NCBI GenBank assembly: GCA_963920765.1
Contig: OY987242.1
Location: 41,309,198-41,373,197, forward strand
Direction: 5' to 3'
DNA length: 64,000 bases
Source: Ulota crispa
Taxonomy: Eukaryota > Streptophyta > Bryopsida > Orthotrichales > Orthotrichaceae
Positions 38,786-52,900 of the stretch are shown here, piece by piece (the first letter of the stretch is position 1; every line of letters begins with the position of its first letter). A program made the translations under genes and the position numbers. The notes under the pieces were generated by a model, which was not told where the DNA came from, ran no database searches, and worked only from the letters and a program-made list of their open reading frames with translations.

Positions 38786-39436
38786 TGGATAGAAAGAAAT
38801 GTAAAAATTATGCTCAAGCTTGCATTTACCTTGGTAAATGGGTTTACAGGACTTGTATGATTATAAAATTTGGGATTGGGTGAGGGGCCAAGGGGCAAAG
38901 TGATGAATATGGACGTTGGGTGTGAAAGAACATCTTTGGTGGAACCCACTCAATCTTTTTCCAACTTGAATTTGAAATTGAGATATAAAAGGGGTAGGGA
39001 GGGAGATGAAGAGGCAAATTGATTTGAATCTAAAATTGAATTTGAGTTTATATTATCCCATGAAATATTGTTTAATGCAAACCAAGGACATGCCATGGGG
39101 GCCATGGAGGGCACTTCTTTCTATAACAGTATTTTATGTGTTATCAAAAAATTGCAAATAATGTGTTAATTTTTTTTGCTCAATTGTTCACTTACAATTT
39201 GAGCTAAACAAAGTACAAATGATTGCAAAGAACTCATAGATTGCCCTCCACCTAAACGGCGGGTGCACAGATCCACTATCTATCTATCTATTTATCTATT
39301 CTTATAATGGTCTTATATCATTAGTTGCGTAGTTGGGTGTCAAAATAATAGAATGTAAGGTGGTTGACAAACTAATTAGTAACTGAATTTTCAATAAGCA
39401 AATCTTCTACCTTATTGCTGGCATTGGATGGGAGGC

Positions 39437-39927
39437 CATGGGCATGAGATGGGATGGGTCATGGGCATGGGATAAGATGGGTCATAGGCATGGGATGAGG
39501 TGGGTCATGGGCATGGAATGAGATGGATCATGGGCATGGGATGAGATGGATCATGGGCATGGGATGAGATGGGTCATGGACATGGAATGAGATGGGTCAT
39601 GGGCATGGGATGGGATGGATCCATGAGCATGGGATGGGATGGATCCATGAGCATGGGATGGGATGGATCTATGAGCATGGGATGGGATGGATCCATGAGC
39701 ATGGGATGGGACGGATCCATGAGCATGGGATGGGATGGATCCATGAGCATGGGATGGGATGGATCCATGAGCATGGAATGGGATGGATCCATGAGCATGG
39801 GATGGGATGGATCTATGAGCATGGGATGGAATGGATCCATGAGCATGGGATGGGATGGATCCATGAGCATGGGATGGGATGGATCCATGAGCATGTGATG
39901 GGATGGATCCATGAGCATGGGATGGGA
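39437..39927 (+). repeat. Minisatellite: seven 23-bp units, then thirteen 24-bp units
   Basis: From 39437 to 39597 the unit is 23 bp (CATGGGCATGGGATGAGATG plus GGT). From 39598 the unit is 24 bp (CATGAGCATGGGATGGGATG plus GATC), with thirteen copies and a partial one to 39927. Most 24-bp units carry GGATCC. Because 24 is a multiple of three, long repetitive open frames appear on both strands, but nothing suggests they are translated. Confidence 0.95.
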
Positions 39928-40912
39928 GAATACAGATCAATGTAAATTTTTTTGCAGGTACCTCTTCTTGTGATGGCCTTTCACCAAAATGGTGGGCACA
40001 TAGGCCCACTAATAGTATTAGATTACAATAGAGAAGATGCAATACAAGTTTAGTTTTATCTTGCTTCCATAGTGAAACCATATTAAACAATGTAATCACA
40101 CAAAATTTGTGTTCTTTATCATTCTTTCTATCAATCAATTTACTCTCTCAAAATCAACTACAGTTGTGTCTACAAATTTTGCTAAACTCAAGAAACTTAT
40201 GTCCATTTTATTAGAGCTATCAAAAAAAGTGACAAAAACCCAAATTTTTTTAGCCTTCTTTAGCCCAAGAAAGCTTTTTTTTTAAAATTATTGCTCTACA
40301 AAATTTTGAGGCCAATCTTAAGACAAAAGTAGCCGTGTTATTATTCAACCTATAGAGACAAGGACTCTTGTACAAGTAGACCTTCATGAGCCTTCCATAA
40401 TAACACACAACCACATAGAGTCCTTATTACATTTGGTTCATCCTATTGGTTCTTGATGAAAAGCCACATGTGAGGAAGTTTGAATAAGACCATACTTGAA
40501 AGAGCAAGCCAAAGATGCAATGCTAATATAGTGCTTTTGAAGTTCATGTCAAAAAAATTGTTTACTAATATGGAACAAACAACCAATGTAGAGAACCATT
40601 TGCATTGATGTCAAGAATCTTTCATAGCAAAAATGCTCTAAAATAATAGTACAATGGGTTGCATTTTTGAAGAAGAATACATTAATTCAAAGCATATGTG
40701 AAAAAGGATATAGAGTAATTTGTGATGAAACTTTAATTGTTTACACAAAACCCAACAATTATTTTGGTATATTGGGTTTGCTATGTTGATGTTACAAATG
40801 TACCCTAAGCCTAATTCCACTGCACATGTGAAGAGATGGTGAAACCAATTTCAACAAAATAAGATGTTCATACAGCAATTGCACAATTATCACTGTACTT
40901 GCTGTGTACATA
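39928..40912. other. Upstream region of the protease gene
   Basis: No gene seen. A GGTGGGC-containing segment at 39979-40010 resembles one at 39246-39281 on the other side of the minisatellite. The promoter of the protease gene should lie here or in an upstream untranslated exon, but no clear TATA box close to 40913 can be assigned. Confidence 0.35.
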
Positions 40913-43900
40913 ATGACGCAAGGAGGTCGTGGTTACAATTTGCAAGTGCCTTGGAGGCAACATGATGATCCACTTCCGGTAATATTTTTGTACTTTTTCT
41001 CAATTTTTTTTTTGAAATGAACATATTGCAGATGTTTCTCAAATTTCATGATTTAATATAAACTTCCATGCTCACTTGGAGTCACAAAACTCAAAAAAAA
41101 CAAACAAGTTTGCAAAAAGACAAACCCATTTACAAGTTGTTCTTAGCTTTTCCAATTCTAAGTTCAACATGGTTGCACTTATTGTTGAGATGTTTTAGCT
41201 CATACAAAAGCTCATATATTATTCAAGAATGGTTGTTACTAAATTTCAATTGTTTTAGGGAACATTTCAAAGAAATTCTTTTGCAGAAAAGAATATTATC
41301 CACCGCCAATGTCATACAATTTGCTCTTTGGCTATAGAAGCCATTATACATAAGCTTTTTTGTAAATCATAGGAAACTCTCTATATACCTCCTCTTAGAA
41401 AATGAAGAGAATTTTCTATAATCTATGATGTTGCTTATCTCATGCCAAACGCACTTTTGTTAAAAACATAAGCACATTTGAGAAACTTGGCTTCACAATT
41501 TCCAAAAAACATCCAAAATACTCAATCTCCAATATGGAGACCAACAAAATACACTCTTTTCCAAAATTAGCACTTGATAAATTTTCATACAAATAATTCC
41601 AAGGCTCAAAATGTATCAAATTGCAAGCGTTCAATCATGCAAACGCAACAAGTAAACAATGTCAACACCCAAGTGTCAAATCAGCTTTCTCCATATGATG
41701 TAAAATTCTGAAACTATCAAAGAACTTTAGAAGCTACAAAAACTTCATCACATCCAAGACAAATAACAAACATTTTTCTCAAAACATCAACTTCAATGGT
41801 TCAAAAAATTTCTTGAAATCCTTTTAAATAACTTAGGCAAATTGATAGAGTACTTTTGACAAGCTTGGTTTAGAGTTGAGACCTTTCATTAAAAAGTAAA
41901 AATTTGCTAGATATCCTTCAAGTTTGCAATATTTGTATGGATGCCCTTGGTTTTGGAGAAATTGCACAAATATCCTTGGACCATCATTTTCAAGCGTGTG
42001 TTATGTTGTGGACAGTCACTTCCTTCTCCCTTTTATATGCGTTTTGGTTCTATCTTATTCTATTACACTCCCTCCTTCAACATTGATCATGAAAGTAGTG
42101 TGCACAACAAAATCAATACTTGAAAATTATGATACAAGGATATTTGTACAATTTAGAAAAAACCAAAGGCATCTATACAAACATTACGAGATAGTCACAC
42201 CTTCTTTGCTCCATTTTTGATCTTTGGAGAATGGGATCAAGGCAACCTGTCCGAGCTAATTCTTTGAAGATTGAGAAGTTTTTCATTTCACCTCTGGAGG
42301 TGAAGAATGGAGTGGAAAAATCTCCACACATTAAATTTTTACCCATTTTTGTCTCGTTTTCATCCTACTTAGTTTTTGCTTATCCTTATTTTTTCATTTT
42401 TAGCAGTAGTTTTTTTGTTCTTAGAAGTTACTCCTCATACCTACACTTTAGATTTTCTTACTTTAATCATTCTCCATTCTCCATTCTCTATTCTCCATTC
42501 TTCACTAATCACAAAAGGGGTGTCCCACCTTCTTTTATGGAGAAGTGCTCTCCTTTGCCCTATTTTCACTCCACCACATCTCATTATGGGTAGTCATGGC
42601 ACTTTCTTTTGTGCTTGCGAAAAATGAGAATGCAAGCGAGTTGCATTGCTGGTGGCTGCTGGGCTTTAGTTTGGCTTAGCATGCTAAACTTCTCACTGGC
42701 CTATTCTTCTCATCCGGAGGTAAAAAATGGAGTGGAGAATAAGTTAGCATATGAATTTTTTACCATGATCTGTTTGTTTTCCCAGCTCTTGAATTGCTTT
42801 TCATCCTAGCTCTTTTTGCTCCTCCAATCACTGGCCGTGCTGCTTTTCTCTAAGTAAACCATTTTCCATTCTCCATTCTCCATCACATACAAATGGAATG
42901 TCACAACATCTTCACTAAAAACAAGCTCCTATTGGCTCCTACTTTCATTCAGTCAATTCTCAATCTCCATTCTCTTTTTATTCTTTGAGAAGCCGTGACT
43001 ACCCCTATTATTTAGTGAAGTTTTATTCTTGGAGAAGGTGTGATTGCTCCTATTGCAAATTTCAAAGGTGTCTATCAAATTTTTTCTTTTAAAATTATTT
43101 TTTACTTTTTATTTATTTCCTTTTGCAAATGGCATGTTTGTTTGCAGAGTCCCACGCCCTTTGAACAATTGGAAGGTCGGAAATTCAAATTGGTAGTTGC
43201 CCTTGTGGGGTTTAGCACTGCCATCCTCATTTTTGTATGGAACTCTAGACGAGTTGTATTTAGAAGTGACCTTCCACCAAGGACGTTGCCAGGACTTATG
43301 TTTCCGTTGTACAGTCATAATTACATTCAGTCTCCAAATGGGAGCCAAGATGAGACATGGCACCAAGGCAGTGGAGCAAATGGTAGGAGACGTAGGACAT
43401 TATCACATCCGTTATTTGAACTCAAACTTGAAAGCAGACATAGAAGGTAAGCCATGAGTCTAACTTTTTTGTCAAAATATTAAATTTCATCTAAAAAAGT
43501 GTACTTAGGGCTATATAATTGTTCATTATAAAAGTTCATCTCTTAAAAAAGTTGCTATTTTTAAAGTTTCTCCATTGATTTCAAGTTCAAAATTGGTTCT
43601 TGCTCACAAATCTTGGCTCACTGCTCATGGGTTCACTATTTTACGCTCACAAAATAGCATCATTCAACTCTGACTTAACCCACTTTCACTATTGTGTGCT
43701 TGGATAACTCTAAAAACTTTGGAAATTGTCCAAACCCGATGAGTAGGGAGATTCAAAAAACTTTAGAAAGTCAAGCAAATGAAATGTCATAAAAATTGGT
43801 TGAAATATTAGTCATCCAATAAAAATTGGATTAAACTTTTGGGAAATATCAAATTATAATACAATACCCAAAAGAAAGTCTACATACTCCCCTTTTAAGG

Positions 43901-46900
43901 CATTCAAAGAAGTTTGCTTAATACAAAACATAATTGGCATTTTATCCTCAAATCTTTTGTGTGTGATCTTCATGCAATCATGATCAAGCATACCAAATTT
44001 TAGTCACTTAATACCAAATTCCTATTGTTGGCAAATTGTTTTGTGTTACAATCATGGTTTAACAAGAAAGTTGATTAAAAACATTGGCAATGAATTTTTG
44101 AGATTTGACTGCATGGATATGTTGGAGACATCCATACGCACATCTTTCTTCCAAGCAAACATTTCCAAACCAATTCCAAAAGAATTCTAAAAAGAATTTA
44201 TTGTTAGGATGATCATAACCAAATTTAGTAAAATACATACTTCTTTATGAAAATTAGTGTTTGGCAAAAGACTCATACCTTGTGATAAAGTTTGTACCTT
44301 TAAACATGATAGTATGTTTATTTTTGCCAAAAAACTAATTTTCATGAAGAAGTATATATTTTACTAAATTTGGTTATGATCACCCTAACAATCAATTCTT
44401 TTTAGAATTCTTTTGGAATTGGTTTGGAAATTTTTGCTTGGAAGAAAGATGTGCGTATGGATGTCTCCAACATATCCATGCAGTCAAATCTCAAAAATTC
44501 ATTGCCAATGCTTTTAATCAACTTTCTTGTTAAAGCATGATTGTAACACAAAACAATTTGCCAACAATAGGATTTTGGTATTAAGTGACAAAAATTTGGT
44601 ATGCTTGATCATGATTGCACGATCACACACAAAAGATCTGAGGATAAAATGCCAATTGTATTTTGTATTAAGGAAACTTCTTTGAATGCCTTAAAAGAAG
44701 AGTATGTAGAGTTTCTTTTGGGTATTGTACAGTAAACTACTTTATTAAAAAAAACAACACTATAAAGCCTACTTTACTTTTTCATGGGCTTATCAAGACA
44801 AGAAGATCTTTTGTCTAATTTTAGACCCAAAAAAAAGAGTTCAAATTTTTTCATATTTTTTGAAGCATTATTGAATCATTGATGAATTTTTAATAGATTT
44901 GTAGTAGGCAACTATTCGTGACTTGTAGGCCTCTTAAAAGTTGTTTACTTGCAACTTGTAATGAGATGAGGTAAAACCAAATATGACTGGCTTTTGCAAT
45001 AAAGTAAACTTTATCTTCTATTCATTTAATGGATAACATAGGTTCATTAAAAAACCACTTCATGTCCATTATTTAGCTAATTATTTTGACGCTTTTGGAA
45101 AGAGGTTGCAATTTGAGCATATACCTAATACATGCACTCTTTTAAGCATGAATGAATAAAATTGGTCATAAATGAAAATTGTATGATTTTTTTCAAAGAA
45201 ACTCAAAACCTCCTTGGAGATTGCTCAAGCCTATTTTGAATGATGTTGAAAGTACCACTAAGTATGTTTATGGTGCCCTCTAACATGCAAGAGAAACAAT
45301 GACAACTTTTGCACATTGACATACGTTCATGAGGAAAAATGCAAGTGATTGTATAAACTTTGAAGGTGTAATTAATCAATAGTGAATTTTGGAATTTGAG
45401 TGTTGAGGGATACTATAAATGAAACTTGGAAGAATCCAAAATTCATTTCATGCATTTTGAGAAAAGATGTTCATGACATCAAAATGTTATTGTTAAAAAA
45501 AAAGGATAAATTGAAAGGAATTTTATTACAACTTGTTTCATTGCAAAGCCGCCTATTTCCAAAGTATCAAAAATGTGTATTCATTTTTTGAAATGGTCAC
45601 TAGCTCCACAAAATTGTCACCTATGTACTACTCATCAATTTGGATATTGCATGGTTCAAGTTTTCATTCAAAAGTAGAAGGTTGACATTTAGTTTGAGTC
45701 AATAGTAGGTAAAACTTACTTCATTGAAATTTTTTTCCAAACTAAAGCTAGAGAAATGAAGTTAGAATGTAAATCATTGTATGCAATTGGAACTAAAAAA
45801 TAAAAAGTTGAGTCATCAAGTGATATAGTTTTTGAAGCTTTTAATGTGGAATATGCTTTTTCATTAAGTAGCATCACTTATGCAAGGCAACTATTGCTTG
45901 CTCTAGATTAAGAGCTGAAAATAGTATTGGAGCTCAAAACAATTGAAATCATTGCCATTTGTTGGTTAGTTTTCTAAAATCAACTCTAAGGCGTTTGCGT
46001 GTAACAGTAATGGTCAAAGTTTTGAAAATTATATCTAATGCTCAAAAAAATAAGAGTTGACAAAACTCAAAATTCCAAAATTTGGTCAACCAAGAATGGA
46101 AGGCAAACATGTTGCTTGTGGTTGTAGTCAAAGTTTGTGAAAGGATAGTTATTTTAATACAAAAAAAATTGGTATTAAATAAACTAATTGGCCCTTTCAG
46201 AGGTAGTTGAAATCTCAACTAATTTGGCTAGTTTCCTTCTCCATTCCACCTCTTCTAGGAAACACAAAATCCTCTAATTATAATCTCAAAACCTTTGCAA
46301 GTAAAAAAAAGAAAACATGTTTTAGTTGTACTCTTATTATGATAAATGCTTGAGATGATGTTTGAGGGCATGTGTGTTTCTAAAGAGTAATATGTTTTGA
46401 TGACCTTTCCTTGTAATGTGAATTGACTCTAAAATTTGAACAAATACCTTTGTGCACAATTTGCCAACCTTGGTGAGAGCATCACCTTACTAAAAATTTA
46501 GTATTTCACCCTATTTATCCAAATTGCTAGTTAGACTCTTTTATCCATAAAGGTCTAGTTTCCTAAAACAAAATATTGTGCAGGTGGTAACTTACATTGA
46601 ATTTTGACATCTTCATTAATTCGTGCTCCTTTGTAAAATGCATCTCAGGGAAATTATTTACATTGAGATGAAATTGGGGATCCAAGCAGAATTGCTTAAT
46701 TTTGTTATTGACACTGGGAGTGATACCACATGGGTGCACTGCAAACGTCCTGGCCTCAAATCAAATATTAAGAGTTTGGTTTGTTTCTCTCTTATATCAC
46801 TAATAACTATGACAATACTCACCTATATTGAAGTTAGAGCTTGTAAGTAGGTATTGCTATTGTGGGCACAATTTCTGCTATTGATATCTCAATTAACATT

Positions 46901-49900
46901 CTTTTTGTTAGTGACATCACATGTCATCCAAATGTTTTGCTATTATCACCACAACTTGCACTACAAGGGAGCAATGTCAAGACATTCTCTATCAATTAGG
47001 TCACCTTGATTTGGACACTTTTCTATCAATTTAGACATGTTTTTGTCAATTTTTTGTAAATTTGGACAATTTAGTCAATTTGGACGTGTCACTGTGTATA
47101 ATCTTTCTTGTAGTGTTGCCAACCCACTACAATGCACATTTTCAACTTGTGACATTGTATCAAAGTAAAAAGATCAAAGCAAGAGACAATACTTTGAGGG
47201 TGTATGGTCTATTTGTCTTCTTCACCTTTGTATGACCATGCTTGCAACTTATTTTCAAACATTTCTATCTTGTCATGATTGGGTGAATGCATGGTTGAGT
47301 GGCTCAAAAACGTGACAAACTATAAAAAACTGCACACATTCAATTCTCAAATGCCCAAACGGTACATTGGAAATTTTTTAAAAAGAAAAAAAAGTCCATT
47401 GCATAGATTGAAACTTTCTTGTAACTACAACAATGTTGTTTAGTTTCTTTTTTGGCATTTTGGGGAGGTATGAAGGACTTTTGAAAAAATGTGAGTGTGA
47501 CATTTCTGCTATCTACAAGTTTTTCAAGGACTTTTTAAAGATGATTTAGTTACCTAAAAGAATACAAAGGACTATGATTCTAATGGGTTTTTGGGTAAAA
47601 TTTCAAGAAAATATAATCTTGTTTTGTTAATGTGTATAGAATGTTTGCAAAGGACTTTTTATTGCCTTTTTAACCTTCAATCTTACGAGTTCATTTTCTC
47701 CTTTGTTTTTGTTTGTTTTTCCAATTTCTTTTTTGCAACTTGGGTACTTTTCTAAGTTCTAGGGTAGGCTTTTAGCATAAGGACTTTTTGAATAACTTTG
47801 ATTGATTTAAGCCTAAGCCCTAGAATACAGCCCGCAATAGGTAATTTAAAAAAGAACAAATCTAGAAACATCGGACCGTTGGATTGAGTTTATAAATCCA
47901 TTGTAGATATGAAGAGGCCACTTAGCCACCTTGACACTTGATGCAATTACAAGCTAACACTTGAGTCAAAATCCTTAAACCCACTTAAGGAACTTTGAGA
48001 ATAGGGACTTTTGTCAAAATTGAGCCACTCAACCATGCATCTACCCAATTGAAACATATCAGTAGTGTCAACCTTCATGAGAAAAGAACATTGAGGAAAA
48101 AATGGTGAAGAGAGTAGTGGACATGTGATGTTACTAGCAAAACATCTAATTGGAGTAGCAATATTGCAATACTTTCTATTTAGTATGAGAATTTACAGTA
48201 CTTGTGCACTGAGCAAAGAAATAAAGTACAAACCTTTTAAAGCATTTGATGGAGGTCATAAACAACTCTTTGCAAGGCTTCAAAGACCTATTGCAAATAT
48301 CTTAAACAATTAATGTTTTTTAGCATTTATAACAATACTAGATTCTAGTTCTAAAAGCAAAGGTTTTTAATTTTTAGTTTTACTCTTGTGTTTATAGATA
48401 ATGATTTCTTTTTTTTCTCACTATATGTTTGTATGTAAAATAAAAAAGATTTGTGAATGTATTAGCAGCTGTAGCAATGCTAGCTTTGCTTTTGCAAGGA
48501 TGGCAGTATTTTAAAAGAATTGTGTACACTTTTATTGAAATATCAAAAGCGCTTTGTTAATATCATGTGCACTTTTGATCCTTACATGCCAAGGGGATAT
48601 GTTTCATCTTGTGCATGACAAAAAAATCTGCAAAACAAGAAAAGGCTATTTTTCATATGATTTTTTTGGAAGAGATCATAAACACATGTTTCATCATGGA
48701 AGGCAAAAAACAACCTCACCAAATGTACTCATGATTTTTGGGTAACCCAAATTGTGAGAAAATTCAAAGACATTGTGTTAGGTCTCATGGTGCCCTTCTT
48801 GCAGTTTCATGAGGCCATCATGCAATGTTGACTATTACAAATTTTATAATGGGTGGGCACTTGCCATGTCATTGTAGAGCACTATCAAAGAGCAAACATT
48901 ATGACTGGTTGGGCATTCATAAGTTAACTTCTAAAAGCCCAAGTGGCCCCTTGAGGGCCAAGTAGGATTTTGGGCATGTTCCTATAGCTAAACTAGTTTG
49001 TGTGATATTTAGAAACTTTTATCAAACTAAATGGGAATTCAAATGCCTTTGTGGCCATCTAATATTTTCTTCATTCCAACATTTAACAAAGAAGTTGTGC
49101 AAGAATTTATCAAAACTAGGGAGGAGGGGCAGTTTGGGCAAGGCTTCTCTTTTGTAAATGAGTTTTGATTCCAAAGAGGGTCAGCTCCTATCCATGGGCG
49201 CAAGGTGTGGACACTCAAGCAAAGGAGTATGGAGTGGAAGGGGCTCTTTTTGGGAGACTCCCTACCTCTATTCCTTTTGCCTCTTGGAAAATTTGGTACT
49301 CTACATTCTTTAACACTTTGTGTGTTTGTTTTTTATTTTTATTCCAAGTTGTAGTGAATTAGGATTCTTGATTTTCATTGTTTCAATCCGTGTAATTCAA
49401 ATTACTAAATTTTACATAAATCCTCCAATTTTGCGTCATGTGTTTGCAAAATTTTCAACCTTTTGGCATTCAAAGGTTTTTTGAAGTATGTTATACACTT
49501 CCAATTCATTTGAGGTCATTTTACCTTGAGTAATCAAGTCTCAACTTTGTGCAAAGCAATTCTTTTGCTATAAGAGTGGTCAAAGGCTTCTGAAATTTTT
49601 GGGCAAGAAGGAAAATTTTTTATTTTTCTTCACTTTAGGTGTCAATATCTCACTCTTCTCCATCTAAAATGAGCTAATTTTTTTCACACAAATACCTCTT
49701 GTAATCTAGGGCAAGATCCTATGGTTAAAGTTCAAAAAAAAACTTTTCTCCTTCCAATCTACCCATTCCCCTAAAAGTGGCGGTTTTTAATGTCTCTTAC
49801 AGAAGAAAGAACTTGGGCCTTTTGGGGTGAATGGAAATGATGTTAATTGTGATGATGCAGGGACCTCATGGATATTTTAAGCCAAGGAACATGGAACCAA

Positions 49901-52900
49901 TGAAGTGTTATGGAAAAGACAAAAATTTATGCCGAAAGCACCAACACTATCCTCATGGAGAGTATAGACCATGTGATACTCATCACAACTTAGAATGCTT
50001 AGCATGGATTGATTATGGAGACGGATCAAAATACAGGGGTACTTATTATTGGGAGAGCTTCACTTTGCCAACCTCTGACAAAATGGAAGTGACGGGGCAA
50101 GGAGTACTTGGGTAATTGCCACACACACAAACTATGTATGTATTTCAATTTCTACACTACTAACAACAATTCAAAATTAGCTCTTAAACATTTGAGCGCG
50201 CTGCAACAAGCAATACAATACAATGTATTTTTCTTGTATTTGGAATGCATCCATAGCATTACTACATTTGAGATCAACAAAGAAGTTAGAATATAGATCA
50301 ATGTGGTTCCAGTGAGCTAGTCAAGATGCCAATTTAAAACTATTTGTAGGTAGCAAATGAGTCATACGGCACCGTACATACTATCCCTTGCGGTTGTTTG
50401 GTTGTTTATGGATTAAGTGTTTTGAGTCCCAAACCTATTTATGAAATACTCTTTTTTGCCCAAAAGCAAGGCTAAAACCTCCAACTTTTTCTAAATAAGT
50501 CACTGATGGGTCTAATTAGAGGATCGTATATTTTTGTGAGTTTGTTCAAGTACACCCCTCATTTTTAGAACAAATTGGTATTGCACAAGTTATTTTTCTT
50601 AGTGTGAGACTTTAAAAAATGAGAGACCCCTTCACTTTTGTTTTGGTGAATTTTGTCTAGTTAGTGTGAAGGTGTGACATGCTGTTTGCCATTGCTCTCT
50701 AAGTAAAGTTTTGAGCACAAAGTTTTGTTGTTTGTCAAGTAACAACATGGTGGCACCCTTCCTATAATGGAACATTTTTCACACTCTCTATTCAGTTGAG
50801 ATACATGCTTGCTAAATCTTCTCAAAAGTTTGGCCACTTGACTCATGTTTTTTGAGGTAGTAATCAAATTTTGTAATCCATAGTATATTGAGTTAATCTA
50901 AATTACTACAAACCACTTCAGTAAGGTGCCTTCCAAATTATTCATATACTATTTGGATTAGTGCAAATTAGCACTATTAATGCAAGACGCAATAAATGAA
51001 AAATTGAAACAACTTGTATAGTTGCAAGATCATAATGCTCAAAGTTTGAAAACAAGTTTGTTTGCCGCCACTTCCAACAGTGAATTTTTGTCTTTTAAAT
51101 TTTTTTGTATATAAATTTATGTTTTTGACAACTTTGTGCCCTTTGAAAAACAAACAAAAAAGGGTTTAAATATACAAAAAAGAGTTAGAAAAATGAAATT
51201 TTTGTTTGTCTCAAAATGACATGAAGCATAAGGAGATACAAAATAAAGACCTGTAATTTGTATGTAACTCTGACCTAAAGTTAACCAAAGACCACACACA
51301 TTTTCTCAAAATCTACTAGCAACAACAATGGTGAACTTAGGTGTGCAATTCAATCAAACTTGGACCCAATTTGAATAATCCAAGTGTACAAATGGAAAGA
51401 ATGCCTTGCTTATTGTGAAGTAGGAAGAATTCAACTAGATCTACCTTTTGAGATGACACATTATAACAATTGAGTAAGTCAAAAGTAAAAAATCTACAGT
51501 TTTCATGCTTGTGTAGTTTTGGATGTAATTGCTTCGTGTGAGCTTTGCTTGAGAAGAGCCTTACAATTTTAGAAAGCAAGCTTCCACACCTTTCTAATGA
51601 AACTAGTTTCACACAAAATTGGTAAAAATAGCAATCACAAGGTGTAGCTAAGTGGACAAAAATGGTCAAGTATCTCACTTTAGTTGCCATCTAAAATTGA
51701 TTCTATAGAAAATATCATAAATGCCATGAAAAATATGATTGGCAAAAACAATGAAGAATTGGCCTTCCATGTAAGGTGAAAATTTTTAGAGATGAAATGA
51801 CAATACCATTCTTATAGATCTTCAAATACTACAATCTAGTACCATAGAGAGAAACTATATGAGCATATTTCTTAGGGAGTTTGAATTATTTTGGGATTTT
51901 GTAATTGAGATGCATAATCATTTTTGGATACTTGAGGTATTGCATTGTTGCTTTGATTCACTTTTGACCAAAAATGGATACGTGTTTTGAGGTTGTGTTG
52001 TATAGACATCATTATTTGTCAGCTCACTACCCAATTCCATTGCTATTTTTTAGTTGGATGCAAGATTTTTGTGCACACATGCGCTCTTCAAGACCAATTT
52101 CCAAATTGTTGAGTGATTTGCTTCATAGGCTAGAAACCACTCTCCCAAACCAAAATATGGTTTGGTGGTTTGTAAAGGATTAAGTATTGTCAATCCCTAC
52201 CACATTATATTAGAAAACATTTATAACTTTTTTGGTTTTTTATTTGAAAATATGTGCATACCAAGTACCAAAAAACAACAATATATCTGATTTTTTCTTG
52301 CTAATGCAATTTGTTGATGCAAAAAATAATTCTTGCAAATCCATATTTTAGTAGTAGAAATAGAACAATTAAAAAATCTTAAACTAAATATGTGTGTATC
52401 TTACCAAACTTGGTTTGAATTTTTTGATAAAGTGACAATTTTAGGTGCTGACTATGAGATTTGAAATAGAAAAACGCGTAATAAGAATCATCAATTTTGC
52501 AGTATTTATCAAAATTGCATTAAATAAACTTTAACTTGTAGAGCACTATAATCATCAAATTTCTTGAAATTTCCTCAAATTTATTCAAAGCAATATTTGG
52601 GTACTAGAACTTGCTCAAAAAATATTAAGAGCTCAATTTATGCCTCTCAAGGCTCGTGAGTTGATTTTAGAATTAGACAAAATTGTGACACATACAAATA
52701 TAAGAATTTGCAGTATTCAAAGTAAATAAGGTCAAAGAAAATATCATTTTTTCTCTAAAGTAATGAGAGTTATATAACAAACATGAATGACATGATTATG
52801 GAGTTTTTATTCATCATGTTTATGAAGTTCTCAATTCAAATTATTAACTAACTATTAATTGAATCAATGTGTGGTACTAAAACTAGATTGTCCAAAATGA

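Noticed and set aside
39437-39927. CRISPR-like array
   Set aside because: Direct tandem units without unique spacers in a plant nuclear chromosome; it is a minisatellite.
39551-40138. Long open frames of His/Met/Gly-rich repeats on both strands
   Set aside because: They follow from a 24-bp repeat unit (a multiple of three) lacking stops in several frames; no start context, splice sites or conserved flanks.
51337-51690. 117-codon minus-strand open frame
   Set aside because: It lies inside dispersed repeat A. The other copy at 31.9 kb has stops and a different frame, so there is no sign of coding constraint.
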